A stretch of DNA of 64,000 nt. It comes from Schaalia sp. HMT-172 (lineage in GTDB: Bacteria > Actinomycetota > Actinomycetes > Actinomycetales > Actinomycetaceae). Under the pieces are notes generated by a model that had not been told where the DNA came from, ran no database searches, and saw only the letters and a list, made by a program, of their open reading frames with translations. A program made the position numbers and the translations under genes. Shown piece by piece: positions 24,984 to 35,896 of the stretch; within the stretch, counting starts at the first letter, position 1, and the number at the start of each line of letters is the position of its first letter. The stretch spans positions 434,001-498,000 of the forward strand of contig NZ_CP130058.1 of assembly GCF_030644365.1 (NCBI RefSeq). Reading direction: 5' to 3'.

Positions 24984-26264
24984 GTGGCATCCACCATGCC
25001 TAGCGACATGAGCGCTGACGTCGTCGTCGTCGGCGCAGGCCCGGGCGGGTCCTCCACCGCCTACCACCTGGCCAGAGCTGGCCTCGACGTCATCCTCCTC
25101 GAAAAAAGCCCCTTCCCGCGCGACAAAATCTGCGGCGACGGGCTCACCCCGGCCGCCGTCCACGAACTCATCGCGATGGGCGTGGACACCACCGGCTGGA
25201 TGCGAAACCGCGGCCTGACCGTCATCGGTGGCGGCCACACCGTCCACATGGACTGGCCCGACCAGAAATCCCTGCCCGGCTACGGCATGACACGAGCCCG
25301 CGTGGACCTCGACCACGTGCTCGCGCGCCGCGCCGTCGAAGCCGGTGCCCGCCTCTACGAGGGCGTCACCGTCACGGGCGCGATCCAGGACGGCTCCGGC
25401 CGCGTCGTCGGCGTGACCGCCAAAACTGGCCGGGGCAAGGACGCCACCACCATCGAAGTGCGCGCCTCCATCACGGTTGACGCTGGGGGAGTGGCCGCCC
25501 GACTGGCCACCGGCCTCGGCCTCGAAAAGAAGATGAACCGCCCCATGGGTGTCGCAGCGCGTGCCTACTTCGCGAGCCCCCGCGGCGACGAAGAATGGAT
25601 GGAATCCCACCTCGAACTATGGAGCGGGACCCCCGGCGCCTCCGACCTGCTGCCCGGCTACGGCTGGATCTTCCCCATGGGCGAGGGCATCGTCAACGTC
25701 GGCCTCGGCTCCGTCGCCTCGCGCGCCGGCGCCACCAACCTGCCCTACCGCGAGGTCTTCAAGGCCTGGACCGCGAACCTGCCCGAGGAATGGGGCTTCA
25801 CCCCCGACAACCAAATCGGCCAGCTTCGCTCCGCCGCCCTGCCCATGAGCTTCAACCGCAAGCCCCACTACACCCAGGGCCTCGTCCTCGTCGGCGACGC
25901 CGGCGGCATGGTCTCCCCCTACAACGGCGAAGGCATCGCCCCCGCCATGAAGGCCGGACGCTACGCCGCCTCCTGCATCGCCCAGGCCCTGGCCCGCTCC
26001 CACCGCGCCGGCATCGACCGCGCCATGAGCGAATACCCCCACATGCTTCGCGACGAATACGGCGGCTACTACCAGCTCGGCCGCATCTTCGTCGCGCTCA
26101 TCGAAAACCCGACGATCATGCGCACCTGCACGAACGTCGGGCTGCCCATCCCGCGCCTCATGACGCTCGTCCACAAACTCCTGTCGGACGGGTACGAGAG
26201 GACCGGAGGGGACTTCGACGACCAACTCATCACCATGCTGACCAAGGTGGTGCGCCCCGCATGA
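24984..26264 (+). CDS. menJ: Menaquinone side-chain reductase MenJ-like (geranylgeranyl reductase family)
   Basis: An FAD-dependent reductase of 426 residues that probably saturates one isoprene unit of the menaquinone tail. It has the dinucleotide fold VVVGAGPGGSSTAYHLARAG at the N-terminus, the family signature KICGDGLTPAAV, and VLVGDAGGMVSPYNGEGI for FAD. The start is GTG at 24984 with GGAGGAA seven bases upstream. It lies 28 bases ahead of nuoA on the same strand, so it likely heads the complex I operon. The mycobacterial Rv0561c (MenJ) beside Rv0562 (polyprenyl synthase) is a precedent; here that synthase is at the other end of the nuo genes. Confidence 0.85.
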   Translation: MASTMPSDMSADVVVVGAGPGGSSTAYHLARAGLDVILLEKSPFPRDKICGDGLTPAAVHELIAMGVDTTGWMRNRGLTVIGGGHTVHMDWPDQKSLPGYGMTRARVDLDHVLARRAVEAGARLYEGVTVTGAIQDGSGRVVGVTAKTGRGKDATTIEVRASITVDAGGVAARLATGLGLEKKMNRPMGVAARAYFASPRGDEEWMESHLELWSGTPGASDLLPGYGWIFPMGEGIVNVGLGSVASRAGATNLPYREVFKAWTANLPEEWGFTPDNQIGQLRSAALPMSFNRKPHYTQGLVLVGDAGGMVSPYNGEGIAPAMKAGRYAASCIAQALARSHRAGIDRAMSEYPHMLRDEYGGYYQLGRIFVALIENPTIMRTCTNVGLPIPRLMTLVHKLLSDGYERTGGDFDDQLITMLTKVVRPA

Positions 26265-26292
26265 CCACCATCACCCATAACCGGGAGGAACG

Positions 26293-26652
26293 ATGACGAA
26301 TCCCTACGTGCCGCTGCTCATCATGTCGGCAGCCGCCCTCGTACTGGCTTTCGGAGGCCTGGTCGCCTCCGCGATCCTGGGCCCCACCAAGAAGTCCACA
26401 ACCAAGGCCGACAACTACGAGTGCGGCATCCAGCCGACCAGCGCTCACCTCACCGAGGGCCGCTTCCCGGTGCGCTACTACCTGGTCGCCATGACCTTCA
26501 TCATCTTCGACATTGAAGTTGTGTTCATGTACCCGTGGGCCGTCAGCTTCAACCAGCTCGGCCTCTTCGGCCTGATCGTGATGATGAGCTTCCTGGTCAC
26601 CCTCTGCGTCCCCTACGCCTACGAATGGCGACGCGGCGGCCTGGACTACTAA
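26293..26652 (+). CDS. nuoA: NADH-quinone oxidoreductase subunit A
   Basis: A 119-residue membrane subunit of complex I with three predicted helices. Conserved segments are the loop NYECGIQPTS, the charged turn RFPVRYYLVAMTFIIFDIEV on helix 2, and a third helix GLIVMMSFLVTLCVPYAYEW. The length is typical. ATG has GGGAGGAACG upstream. First of the fourteen nuo genes. Confidence 0.95.
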   Translation: MTNPYVPLLIMSAAALVLAFGGLVASAILGPTKKSTTKADNYECGIQPTSAHLTEGRFPVRYYLVAMTFIIFDIEVVFMYPWAVSFNQLGLFGLIVMMSFLVTLCVPYAYEWRRGGLDY

Positions 26653-26673
26653 TAGAGAAGTAAGGAAAGACAA

Positions 26674-27228
26674 GTGGGACTTGAAGAATCCCTGCCCGCG
26701 GGCATCGCGCTGACCAGCGTCGAAAAGGTCCTCGGGCTCGCACGCAAGTACAGCCAGTGGCCCGTCACCATGGGCCTGGCGTGCTGCGCCATCGAAATGA
26801 TGGCCGCCGGTACCCCCCGTTTCGACATGGCGCGCTTCGGCCTCGAGGTCTTCCGCGCCTCGCCGCGTCACTCCGACATGATGATCGTGTCGGGGCGCGT
26901 GTCGCACAAGATGGCCCCCATCATCCGCCGCGTCTACGACTCGATGCCCGAACCCAAGTGGGTCATCTCCATGGGTGCCTGCGCGTCCTCCGGCGGCGTC
27001 TTCAACAACTACGCCGTCGTCCAAGGCTGCGACCACATCGTCCCCGTCGACGTGTACCTGCCCGGATGCCCTCCCCGCCCCGAGGCCCTCATCCACGCGG
27101 TCCTCGTCCTGCGTGAGCAGATCGGCAAGGAACCCCTCGGCGTCCACCGCCGCGAAATCGCGCGCCGCGCCGAGCAGGCCGCCCTCGAGGCGACCCCCAC
27201 CCACCAGATGAAGGGACTCCTCGCATGA
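26674..27228 (+). CDS. nuoB: NADH-quinone oxidoreductase subunit B
   Basis: A 184-residue peripheral subunit that binds the terminal N2 [4Fe-4S] cluster, which hands electrons to quinone. The cluster ligands are visible in LACCAIEMM (the adjacent Cys pair), [11 protein letters not shown] and PGCPPRPEA. The start is GTG at 26674 with AAGGAAAG upstream. The stop overlaps the nuoC start (ATGA). Confidence 0.95.
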   Translation: MGLEESLPAGIALTSVEKVLGLARKYSQWPVTMGLACCAIEMMAAGTPRFDMARFGLEVFRASPRHSDMMIVSGRVSHKMAPIIRRVYDSMPEPKWVISMGACASSGGVFNNYAVVQGCDHIVPVDVYLPGCPPRPEALIHAVLVLREQIGKEPLGVHRREIARRAEQAALEATPTHQMKGLLA

Positions 27229-27962
27229 GCGACCTTTCCACCCCCGAGGAAAACGCGCCCGCCGAGGTCGCCCCGGCCTCGTCCCAGCGCGGTTTCGCCC
27301 TCCCCGAGCCCATCGCACACCGCGAGGGCCTCTTCGGCGCGGGCACCGACTCCTCCACCTCCGGCTTCGCCGGCCTCGTGACCGACTCCTTCCTGCCCGG
27401 CGAGGCCTCCCGCCCCTACGGCGGCTGGTTCGACCAGGTCGTTGACGTCCTCGAAGAGCTCATCGCCGCCGATGGCCTGACAGTTTCCGACGTCATCGAA
27501 AAGGTCACGATCGACCGCGGGCAGCTCGGAATCTTCATCGCCCGCGAGCACATCAAGCGCGTCGCCCAGTACCTGCGCGACGACGCGGACCTGCGCTTCG
27601 AGCTGTGCCTGGGCACCAACGGCGCGCACTACCCCCTCGATAAGGGACGCGAGCTGCACGCCATCTACCCCCTGTACTCGATCACGCACAACCGCATGAT
27701 CCGCCTCGAGGTCACGTGCCCCGACGAGGACCCCCGTATCCCCTCCATCGTCTCCGTCTACCCCGGAAACGACTGGCAGGAGCGCGAAACCTGGGACCTC
27801 ATCGGCATTGTCTTCACCGGGCACCCCTCGCTCACGCGCACCGCGATGCCCGACGACTGGGTCGGACACCCCCAGCGCAAGGACTACCCGCTGGGCGGCA
27901 TCCCCGTCGAGTTCAAGGGCGCCGTCAACGCACCCGCCGACGTTCGTAGGAGTGTGAACTGA
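27225..27962 (+). CDS. nuoC: NADH-quinone oxidoreductase subunit C
   Basis: A 245-residue hydrophilic subunit of the quinone-reducing module. A variable, Glu/Ser-rich N-terminus of about 60 residues precedes the conserved domain. It ends with the signature [40 protein letters not shown] overlaps the nuoB stop, and its own stop shares a base with the nuoD start, so translation is coupled. Confidence 0.94.
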   Translation: MSDLSTPEENAPAEVAPASSQRGFALPEPIAHREGLFGAGTDSSTSGFAGLVTDSFLPGEASRPYGGWFDQVVDVLEELIAADGLTVSDVIEKVTIDRGQLGIFIAREHIKRVAQYLRDDADLRFELCLGTNGAHYPLDKGRELHAIYPLYSITHNRMIRLEVTCPDEDPRIPSIVSVYPGNDWQERETWDLIGIVFTGHPSLTRTAMPDDWVGHPQRKDYPLGGIPVEFKGAVNAPADVRRSVN

Positions 27963-29308
27963 TGACCACCGCTTTCCACGCGCCCGCTGGCCAGACCGAC
28001 CTGCCCATCGAGGACATCCCCGAGGTGCTCACCCAGGGCGGCGACTGGGACGACGTCCTGCACGAGATCGAGACCATCACCTCCGAGCGCATCGTCGTCA
28101 ACCTCGGCCCCGTCCACCCCGCGACCCACGGCGTTCTGCGCCTCATCCTCGAGCTCGACGGCGAGAAGGTCCGCGAGACCCGCGTCGACACCGGCTACCT
28201 GCACACCGGCATCGAGAAGAACATGGAGTACCGCACGTGGGCCCAGGGCGTCGCATACTGCACGCGCATGGACTACGTCGCTCCCTTCTTCCAGGAGGCC
28301 GCCTACTGCCTCGGCGTCGAGAAGCTCCTCGGCATCGAAGAGGACATCCCCGAGCGCGCCTCCCTCATCCGCATCCTCATGATGGAGCTGTGCCGCATCG
28401 CCTCGCACCTGGTCGCCATCGGCTCGACCGGTAACGAAATGGGTGCCACGACGATCATGACGATCGGCTTCCGCGGCCGCGAGGAAATCCTGCGCATCTT
28501 CGAGCGCATCACCGGCCTGCGCATGAACCACGAGTACATTCGCCCCGGCGGCGTCGTGCAGGACATCGGCGAGGGCACCACGGACTACATCCGCGACCGC
28601 CTGCGCCGGGCCCGCAAGGATATCGGAGAGCTCCAGGACATCCTCGTGGAGAACCCGATCTTCAAGAAGCGCCTGTGCGACGTGGCAGTCATGCCGCTGA
28701 GCGGCCTCATGGCCCTGGGCTCGACCGGCCCCGGCGTGCGCGCCGCCGGCCTGCCCCTGGACCTGCGCAAGAGCCAGCCCTACTGCGGCTACGAGAACTT
28801 CGAGTTCGATGTTCCCACCCGCGACAAGTCCGACGTCTACAACCGCACGATGGTCCGCTTCGACGAGTGCTACGAGTCCATGCGCATCATCTGGCAGGTC
28901 CTCGACAAGCTCGACCAGTGCGAGGGCGCGCCCACCATGGTCGCCGACCCCGAAATCGCCTGGCCCGCGCGCCTGGCCGTGGGCACCGACGGCCAGGGCA
29001 ACTCCGCCGAGCACGTCCGCGAGATCATGGGGGAGTCCATGGAGTCCCTCATCCACCACTTCAAGCTCGTCACGGAGGGCTTCCACGTGCCCGCCGGCCA
29101 GGTCTACCAGACCGTCGAGCACGCGAAGGGCATCCTGGGCGTCCACCTCGTCTCCGACGGCGGCACGCGCCCGTTCCGCGCGCACTTCCGTGACCCCTCC
29201 TTCGCCAACCTGCAAGCACTGGCCATGATGACCGAGGGCGGCCAGCTGGCCGACGTGGTCGTCGCCCTGGCCGCTATCGACCCCGTTCTCGGAGGCGTTG
29301 ACCGATGA
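27962..29308 (+). CDS. nuoD: NADH-quinone oxidoreductase subunit D
   Basis: The 49-kDa-type subunit, 448 residues, which together with NuoB lines the quinone pocket. Conserved parts are [20 protein letters not shown] (with the quinone-site His), [25 protein letters not shown], and the end DPVLGGVDR that closes the protein near the active site. The start ATG lies in TGATG with the nuoC stop. Confidence 0.95.
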   Translation: MTTAFHAPAGQTDLPIEDIPEVLTQGGDWDDVLHEIETITSERIVVNLGPVHPATHGVLRLILELDGEKVRETRVDTGYLHTGIEKNMEYRTWAQGVAYCTRMDYVAPFFQEAAYCLGVEKLLGIEEDIPERASLIRILMMELCRIASHLVAIGSTGNEMGATTIMTIGFRGREEILRIFERITGLRMNHEYIRPGGVVQDIGEGTTDYIRDRLRRARKDIGELQDILVENPIFKKRLCDVAVMPLSGLMALGSTGPGVRAAGLPLDLRKSQPYCGYENFEFDVPTRDKSDVYNRTMVRFDECYESMRIIWQVLDKLDQCEGAPTMVADPEIAWPARLAVGTDGQGNSAEHVREIMGESMESLIHHFKLVTEGFHVPAGQVYQTVEHAKGILGVHLVSDGGTRPFRAHFRDPSFANLQALAMMTEGGQLADVVVALAAIDPVLGGVDR

Positions 29309-30069
29309 GCTACACACCCGACACCCTGGCACGCCTGCAGGCGGACGCCGCGCAGATCATCGCCCGCTACCCGGACGGTCACTCGCGCTCCGCGCTGCTG
29401 CCGATGCTGCACCTGATCCAGTCCGTCGACGGCTACGTCAGCCCGGACGGCATCGACTTCATCGCCGCCACGCTGGACCTGCCCCGCGCAGAGATCAGCG
29501 CCGTCGCGACCTTCTACACGCAGTACAAGCGCCACCCCACCGGCGACTACCTGGTGGGCGTGTGCACGAACGCGCTGTGCGCCGTCATGGGCGGCGACGA
29601 GATCTGGGAAAAGGTCTCCGAGAAGGTCGGCGTCGGCAGCGACGAGACCAGCGAAGACGGAAAGATCACGCTCGAACGCATCGAGTGCAACGCGGCGTGC
29701 GACTACGCGCCCGTCGTCATGGTCAACTGGGAATTCTTCGACAACCAGAGCCCCTCCTCGGCCCTGGCAATGATCGATGACATCCAGGCTGGCCGCGACA
29801 TCCACCCGACGCGCGGACCCATCGTGGCCCCCACCTTCAAGGAGAACGAGCGCGTCCTGGCCGGCTTCCTGGACGGCCACGAGGACGAGGGCCCCTCCGC
29901 TGGCCCCTCGACCCTGCTGGGCCGCGAGATCGCAGCGGCGAACGGCTGGACCGAGCCGGTGGCTGACAAGGCCGCCGACCAGGCCCCCACGAAGGCCCCG
30001 AAGGCATCCACGAAGGCCACGAAGGCATCCACGAAGGCCACGAATAAGAAGGGAGTGAAGGCGAAGTGA
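29305..30069 (+). CDS. nuoE: NADH-quinone oxidoreductase subunit E
   Basis: A 254-residue subunit of the NADH-oxidising module with the N1a [2Fe-2S] cluster. Ligands are [11 protein letters not shown] and [12 protein letters not shown] thioredoxin-like fold follows the N-terminal helical part. The last 35 or so residues ([20 protein letters not shown]) are a Lys/Thr/Ala-rich tail from a short DNA repeat and are not part of the family core. Start and stop overlap nuoD and nuoF. Confidence 0.94.
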   Translation: MSYTPDTLARLQADAAQIIARYPDGHSRSALLPMLHLIQSVDGYVSPDGIDFIAATLDLPRAEISAVATFYTQYKRHPTGDYLVGVCTNALCAVMGGDEIWEKVSEKVGVGSDETSEDGKITLERIECNAACDYAPVVMVNWEFFDNQSPSSALAMIDDIQAGRDIHPTRGPIVAPTFKENERVLAGFLDGHEDEGPSAGPSTLLGREIAAANGWTEPVADKAADQAPTKAPKASTKATKASTKATNKKGVKAK

Positions 30070-31370
30070 GCACCGCATACGTTGCGCCCGGGCCGCTGAC
30101 CCCGATCCTCACCAACGGGTGGGGAGAGGAGCGTTCCTGGACGCTGGACTCCTACCGTGGCCGCGGCGGCTACCAGGGCCTCGAAAAGGCCCGGACCATG
30201 GAGCCCGCCGACATCGTGCAGGCCGTCAAGGACTCGGGCCTGCGAGGCCGCGGTGGCGCAGGCTTCCCGTCGGGCCTCAAGTGGTCCTTCCTGCCCCCGG
30301 CCGACGGCGGTCCCCGCTACCTCGTGGTGAACGCCGACGAGTCCGAGCCGGGCACCTGCAAGGACATCCCGCTCATCATGGGCAACCCGCACGTCCTCAT
30401 TGAGGGCATCGCGATCACGTCGCGCGCGATCGGCTGCGACCACGCGTTCGTCTACCTGCGCGGCGAGGTCACCCACGTGTACCGTCGCCTGCTGCAGGCC
30501 GTGCGCGAGGCGACCGAGGCCGGCGTGCTCGGCGACCTGCGCATTACCGCCCATGCTGGCGCCGGCGCCTACATCTGCGGCGAGGAGACGGCCCTGCTGG
30601 ACTCCCTCGAGGGGCGCCGAGGCCACCCGCGCCTCAAGCCCCCCTTCCCCGCGGTCGCCGGCCTGTACGCCCGTCCCACGGTCGTCAACAACGTCGAGAC
30701 CATCGCTCAGGTGGCGGGCATCTTCCGCAACTCCCCCGAGTGGTTTGCCTCGATGGGTACCGAGAAGTCCAAGGGCCACGGCATCTTCTCTGTGTCGGGC
30801 CACGTGGCGCACCCCGGCCAGTTCGAGGCCCCCTTCGGCATCACGATGCGTGAGCTTATCGAGATGGCGGGCGGCATCCGCGACGGCCACAAGCTGAAGT
30901 TCTGGACCCCCGGCGGCTCCTCCACCCCGATCTTCACCGAAGACGAGCTGGACACGCCCCTCGACTACGAGTCCGTGGGCGCGGCCGGTTCGATGCTGGG
31001 CACGCGTGCCCTGCAGGTGTTCGACGAGACCGTCTCGGTGGTCCGCGTCATCACCCGCTGGTCCGAGTTCTACCAGCACGAGTCCTGCGGTAAGTGCACG
31101 CCCTGCCGCGAAGGCACCTACTGGATGAAGCAAATCATGCTGCGCCTCGAGCGAGGCGAGGGTCGCCCCGGCGATGTCGACCTGCTCGACGAGATCGCAC
31201 ACAATATCGCGGGCCGTAGCTTCTGCCCGCTCGGCGACGCCGCAGCAACCCCGATCATGGCGGGCATCAAGCGCTTCCGCGACGAGTTCGAGGCCGGCCT
31301 GACCACGCCCGCCCGCGAGCTTTTCCCCTACGAGGCGTCCGCTAACTACGCGCGAGGAGGTGGCCGATGA
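30066..31370 (+). CDS. nuoF: NADH-quinone oxidoreductase subunit F
   Basis: The NADH-binding flavoprotein subunit, 434 residues. GLRGRGGAGFPSGLKW and NADESEPGTCKD bind NADH and FMN; AYICGEETALLDSLEG is also conserved. The N3 [4Fe-4S] ligands are SCGKCTPCREGT plus a Cys in FCPLGDAA. The start is GTG at 30066, overlapping the nuoE stop. Electrons go on to NuoG clusters. Confidence 0.95.
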   Translation: MSTAYVAPGPLTPILTNGWGEERSWTLDSYRGRGGYQGLEKARTMEPADIVQAVKDSGLRGRGGAGFPSGLKWSFLPPADGGPRYLVVNADESEPGTCKDIPLIMGNPHVLIEGIAITSRAIGCDHAFVYLRGEVTHVYRRLLQAVREATEAGVLGDLRITAHAGAGAYICGEETALLDSLEGRRGHPRLKPPFPAVAGLYARPTVVNNVETIAQVAGIFRNSPEWFASMGTEKSKGHGIFSVSGHVAHPGQFEAPFGITMRELIEMAGGIRDGHKLKFWTPGGSSTPIFTEDELDTPLDYESVGAAGSMLGTRALQVFDETVSVVRVITRWSEFYQHESCGKCTPCREGTYWMKQIMLRLERGEGRPGDVDLLDEIAHNIAGRSFCPLGDAAATPIMAGIKRFRDEFEAGLTTPARELFPYEASANYARGGGR

Positions 31371-33928
31371 GCGACGCGCCCAACATGATCGACGTCACCA
31401 TCGACGACGTTCAGGTTTCTGTCCCCCAGGGCACGCTCGTGATCCGCGCGGCCGAGCAGGCCGGCATCCGGATCCCGCGTTTCTGCGACCACCCGCTGCT
31501 GGCCCCCGTGGCCGCGTGCCGCCAGTGCCTGGTCGAGGTCGGCATGCCCGACCGCAACACGGGCGAGCTGCGCTTCATGCCCAAGCCCCAGCCCTCGTGT
31601 GCGCAGGCCGTCACCCCGGGCATGGTCGTCAAGACGCAGCACACCTCCGAGGTGGTCGACCGCGCCCAGCGCGGCGTCATGGAGTTCCTGCTCATCAACC
31701 ACCCGCTGGACTGCCCGGTCTGCGACAAGGGCGGCGAGTGCCCCCTGCAGAATCAGGCGCTCACGGAGGGCCGCGGCAAGTCCCGCTTCACGGACGCCAA
31801 GCGCACGTTCAAGAAGCCGCTGCGCCTGACCTCCCAGATCCTGCTCGATCGCGAGCGCTGCATCCTGTGCCAGCGCTGCGTGCGCTTCGGTAAGGAAATC
31901 TCGGGCGACGTGTTCATGGACCTGCAGGGCCGAGGCGGTGGCACGGCTCCCACGGAGCACCACTACTTCATGGGCGAGCAGGTCGGCGGATTCGACACGA
32001 CCACCCTGGACTTCTTCGACACGAAGGCCAAGGAGGCCTCGACCTCGTCCCTGTCGTCCCCGTTCGGCACCGACGCGATCGTCGGATCGATCAACGAGGG
32101 TGAGCTCTCCGTCGCCGAGCGCGACGTGTCGGGCCGCGCCTTCGCGTCCTACTTCTCGGGCAACATCATCCAGATCTGCCCGGTCGGCGCCCTGACCGCA
32201 GCGTCCTACCGCTTCCGCGCGCGTCCCTTCGACCTCGTGTCGACGGCGTCCGTGACCGAGCACGACGCGTCGGGCAGTGCGATCCGCCAGGATGTGCGCC
32301 GCGGCGAGGTCGTGCGTCGCATGAGCGGCAACGACCCCGAGGTCAACGAAGAGTGGATCACCGACAAGGACCGCTTCGCCTTCGAATGGGACAAGGTTGA
32401 CCGCCTGACCTACCCGCTCGTGCGTGAGGACGGCAAGCTGGTCCCCACCTCCTGGTCCGACGCGCTCGACCGCGTCCGCGAGGGCCTGGAGCAGGCGGGC
32501 TCGTCCGTGGGCTTCCTGCCCGGCGGCCACCTCACCTTCGAGGACGCCTGGGCGTGGTCGAAGTTCGCGCGCACGGTCGTCGGCTCCGACTCGATCGACT
32601 TCCGTTCCCGTCCCTCCTCCGAGGAGGAGCGCTCCTTCCTGGCTTCCCACGTGGCCGGCTCCGGCCTCGATGTCACGTACTCCGATCTGGAGAGCGCCGG
32701 GCAGGTGCTGCTGGTCGCCCTCGAGCCCGAGGACGAATGCGGCGCCATGTTCCTGCGACTGCGTAAGGCCACGCGCAAGTCGGGCCTGACGGTCGCCACG
32801 GTCGCGCCCTTCACCTCCAACGGTTCGCGCAAGATGAACGCGCGGGTCCTGCACGCGGCCCCCGGCGCCGAGCCCGGCGTCGTCGACGCGATCGCGGCGG
32901 GTGGCGAATACGCCGACCTGGCCGAGGCGCTGTCCGGCGGCATCATCCTCGTGGGCGAGCGCGCCGCGCAGACCCCCGGCCTGCTCTCCGCCGTCGTCGC
33001 TCTGGCCGAGCGCACGGGCGCCCGCCTCGCGTGGGTCCCGCGCCGCGCCGGCGACCGCGCCGCCATCGAAGCCGGCCTCCTCCCGGGTCTGCTTCCCTTC
33101 GGCCGCGGCCTCGACGAGGCCGGGGTGCAGTCCCTGGGGTGGGGCGAGCTTCCCGAGCGCGGCCTCGACGCCGAGCAGATGATCGATGCCGCCCTCTCCC
33201 GAGAGCTCTCCGCCCTGGTCGTCGGCGGCGTTGACCTGCGCGACTTCGACAATCCGGCCCGCGTGCGCGCGGCGCTCGACGCGGTTCCCTTCCTGGTCTC
33301 CCTCGAGGTTCGTGCCTCCGAGGTGACCAAGAGGGCCGACGTCGTCCTGCCGGTGGCTCCCGCGGTCGAAAAGAACGGCACCTTCATCAACTGGGAAGGC
33401 CGCCTGCGTCCCTTCGGCCAGGCCCGCTCGGCAACGTCCCTGACGGACCGCGACGTGCTCGTGCGCCTGACCGAAGAGTTCGATCTCGACCTGGGCATCA
33501 CCGCCCTGGCCGACCTCTACGAGGAAGTCAACCCCCTCATGGAGTTTGGCGGCGCCCCGCAGGCCTTCGCCCCGGCGAAAGCACAGGCCCCCGCGGCCGC
33601 CGGAAAGGGCCAGGTCCTCCTCGCCTCCCACAAGCCGATGATCGACGCCGGTCGCCTCCAGGACGGTGCCCCGTGGCTGGCCGGATCGGCCCGCCGCCCC
33701 GTCCTCCTGGCCTCGGCCGCGACGCTGGCCGCCGCGGGCATCGCCCCCGGCGCCGACGCGACGCTTGAGACCGAACTCGGCGCGATCACCCTCCCGGCCG
33801 CCATCGCGGACCTGCCCGACTCCGTCGCGTGGGTGCCCGAATGCTCGACCGGCTCCGTAATTCACGACAATCTCGGCGGTGTCGGCACCGTCGCGACCCT
33901 GCGCGCCACGCAGGAGGTGGCACGATGA
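31367..33928 (+). CDS. nuoG: NADH-quinone oxidoreductase subunit G
   Basis: The largest peripheral subunit, 853 residues, carrying several iron-sulfur clusters. The N-terminal [2Fe-2S] domain has RFCDHPLLAPVAACRQCLVE. Next come HPLDCPVCDKGGECPLQ and RCILCQRCVRFGKEISG, then a conserved Cys at IQICPVGALT. The remaining 600 residues are the molybdopterin-oxidoreductase-like domain, which carries no cofactor in complex I. Overlaps nuoF and nuoH by ATGA junctions. Confidence 0.94.
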   Translation: MSDAPNMIDVTIDDVQVSVPQGTLVIRAAEQAGIRIPRFCDHPLLAPVAACRQCLVEVGMPDRNTGELRFMPKPQPSCAQAVTPGMVVKTQHTSEVVDRAQRGVMEFLLINHPLDCPVCDKGGECPLQNQALTEGRGKSRFTDAKRTFKKPLRLTSQILLDRERCILCQRCVRFGKEISGDVFMDLQGRGGGTAPTEHHYFMGEQVGGFDTTTLDFFDTKAKEASTSSLSSPFGTDAIVGSINEGELSVAERDVSGRAFASYFSGNIIQICPVGALTAASYRFRARPFDLVSTASVTEHDASGSAIRQDVRRGEVVRRMSGNDPEVNEEWITDKDRFAFEWDKVDRLTYPLVREDGKLVPTSWSDALDRVREGLEQAGSSVGFLPGGHLTFEDAWAWSKFARTVVGSDSIDFRSRPSSEEERSFLASHVAGSGLDVTYSDLESAGQVLLVALEPEDECGAMFLRLRKATRKSGLTVATVAPFTSNGSRKMNARVLHAAPGAEPGVVDAIAAGGEYADLAEALSGGIILVGERAAQTPGLLSAVVALAERTGARLAWVPRRAGDRAAIEAGLLPGLLPFGRGLDEAGVQSLGWGELPERGLDAEQMIDAALSRELSALVVGGVDLRDFDNPARVRAALDAVPFLVSLEVRASEVTKRADVVLPVAPAVEKNGTFINWEGRLRPFGQARSATSLTDRDVLVRLTEEFDLDLGITALADLYEEVNPLMEFGGAPQAFAPAKAQAPAAAGKGQVLLASHKPMIDAGRLQDGAPWLAGSARRPVLLASAATLAAAGIAPGADATLETELGAITLPAAIADLPDSVAWVPECSTGSVIHDNLGGVGTVATLRATQEVAR

Positions 33929-35253
33929 CACTCGCACCCTTCGCAGTCCCGGAGTACACCGCCGCGGACTTCAGCCAGGAAACCTGGTGGCTCAGCCTCA
34001 TCAAGGCCGTGTTCATCATCGTCTTCCTGATCGCCAACGTGCTCCTGGCCCTGTGGGTCGAGCGCCGAGGCCTGGGCCGCATGCAGACGCGTCCCGGCCC
34101 GAACGTTGCGGGCCCCCTCGGCCTGTTCCAGGCGTTCGCGGACGCCGGCAAGCTCCTCTTCAAGGAGGACATGTGGACCCGCCGGGCCGAGAGGTTCCTG
34201 TACTTCCTGGCTCCCGCGATCGCGGCCTTCGCGGCCTTCAGCGTCTACGCGGTCATCCCCATGGGTCCGAACGTGAAGATTGGCACCATCTCCACGCCGC
34301 TGCAGCTGGCCGACATGCCCGTCGCCTCCCTGTACATCCTGGCGATCGCCTCGCTGGGCCTGTACGGCATCGTCCTGGGTGGCTGGTCGACCCGCTCGAC
34401 CCTGCCCCTGTACGGAGCCGTGCGTTCCTCCGCGCAGGTCATCTCCTACGAACTGGCCATGGGCCTGTCCCTCGTGAGCGTCTTCCTCATGTCGGGCTCC
34501 ATGTCCACCTCGCAGATCGTCGCGGCTCAGGGACAGTTCTGGTGGGCATTCACCCTGTTCCCCGCGTTCGTCATCTACTGCATCAGCGCCGTCGGTGAAG
34601 TCAACCGTCTTCCCTTCGACCTCCCCGAAGCCGAAGGCGAGATCGTCGCCGGCCACATGACCGAGTACTCGTCGATGAAGTTCGGCTGGTACTACCTGTC
34701 CGAGTACGTCAACATGCTCAACGTCTCGGCCGTGGCCACCACGATGTTCTTCGGCGGCTGGCACGCCCCGTGGCCGCTGTCCCACGTCGACTTCCTCAAC
34801 TCCGGCTGGTGGGGCCTGCTGTGGTTCTTCCTGAAGATCTGGTTCTTCATGTTCCTGATGATCTGGACGCGCGCCACGCTGCTGCGCTTCCGCTACGACC
34901 AGTTCATGAACCTCGGCTGGAAGCGCCTCATGCCCATCGCGCTGGGCTGGCTCGTGCTCGTCGCCCTCGTGCGTGGCATCACCCAGTTCGTCCAGCTCTC
35001 TACGCCCGTGCTCTTCGGCGGCGTCGGCGGCCTCTTCCTGATCGCCCTGGCGATCATCTGGCTCACTGACAAGCCCGAGCCTGAGCCGATCCCGGCGTCC
35101 GAGCGCGAATACACCGGCTTCGAGGACGGCTTCCCCGTCCCGCCGCTGCCCGGACAGACCCCCGTTGCCTCGCCGCGCGGCCTCGCCACCATTGAAGGCG
35201 AACTGGCCACGGCCTCGGCAATCGATAGCCCGAAGGAGTCCACCGATGAGTGA
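33925..35253 (+). CDS. nuoH: NADH-quinone oxidoreductase subunit H
   Basis: A 442-residue membrane subunit that joins the quinone site to the proton path. It has eight or so helices, the loop [39 protein letters not shown] and [20 protein letters not shown] hydrophilic C-terminal extension of about 50 residues ([19 protein letters not shown]) is longer than in E. coli. ATG at 33925 overlaps the nuoG stop; an in-frame upstream ATG is rejected because it would translate nuoG antiphase sequence. Confidence 0.94.
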   Translation: MTLAPFAVPEYTAADFSQETWWLSLIKAVFIIVFLIANVLLALWVERRGLGRMQTRPGPNVAGPLGLFQAFADAGKLLFKEDMWTRRAERFLYFLAPAIAAFAAFSVYAVIPMGPNVKIGTISTPLQLADMPVASLYILAIASLGLYGIVLGGWSTRSTLPLYGAVRSSAQVISYELAMGLSLVSVFLMSGSMSTSQIVAAQGQFWWAFTLFPAFVIYCISAVGEVNRLPFDLPEAEGEIVAGHMTEYSSMKFGWYYLSEYVNMLNVSAVATTMFFGGWHAPWPLSHVDFLNSGWWGLLWFFLKIWFFMFLMIWTRATLLRFRYDQFMNLGWKRLMPIALGWLVLVALVRGITQFVQLSTPVLFGGVGGLFLIALAIIWLTDKPEPEPIPASEREYTGFEDGFPVPPLPGQTPVASPRGLATIEGELATASAIDSPKESTDE

Positions 35254-35896
35254 GAAGACCACCGACGAGGAGATGCTCTTCGAGCATGACCCCAAGGGTG
35301 CCCTCGCCCAGTTCGTCGCGCCCATGGCCGGCTACGGAGTCACCATGGCTTCCTTCTTCCGGCCCACCGTCACCGAGCAGTACCCGCGCGAACCCGCGCG
35401 CGTCATGCCCCGCTTCCACGGACGTCACCAGCTCAACCGCTACGACGACGGCCTGGAAAAGTGCGTCGGCTGCGAGCTGTGCGCCTGGGCGTGCCCCGCC
35501 GACGCGATCTTCGTCGAGGCCGCCTCGAACACGCCCGAGGAGCAGTACTCTGCGGGCGAGCGTTACGGCCGCGTCTACCAGATCAACTACCTGCGCTGCA
35601 TCTTCTGCGGTATGTGCATCGAGGCGTGCCCCACGCGCGCCCTGACGATGACGAACGACTTCGAAATCGCCAAGTACACCCGCGAGGACGACATCTACGA
35701 GAAGGAAGACCTGCTGGTCCCCCTCTCCGACGGGATGCTCGCAGCGCCCCACCCCATGGTCGAGGGTAAGAACGACATCGACTACTACCGCGGGGAAGTC
35801 ACCGGCCCCACCGCCGCCCAGGTCGACTGGGTGGCGAGCCGCCGCCCTGACGACCCCTCCCTCAAGACGGTGCGAGTCGCCGAGGAGGCACACTGA
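35246..35896 (+). CDS. nuoI: NADH-quinone oxidoreductase subunit I
   Basis: A 216-residue ferredoxin-like subunit holding the N6a and N6b [4Fe-4S] clusters: [16 protein letters not shown] and [16 protein letters not shown]. It lies between NuoG and NuoB in the electron path. ATG at 35246 overlaps the nuoH end by eight bases. The stop overlaps the nuoJ start. Confidence 0.95.
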   Translation: MSEKTTDEEMLFEHDPKGALAQFVAPMAGYGVTMASFFRPTVTEQYPREPARVMPRFHGRHQLNRYDDGLEKCVGCELCAWACPADAIFVEAASNTPEEQYSAGERYGRVYQINYLRCIFCGMCIEACPTRALTMTNDFEIAKYTREDDIYEKEDLLVPLSDGMLAAPHPMVEGKNDIDYYRGEVTGPTAAQVDWVASRRPDDPSLKTVRVAEEAH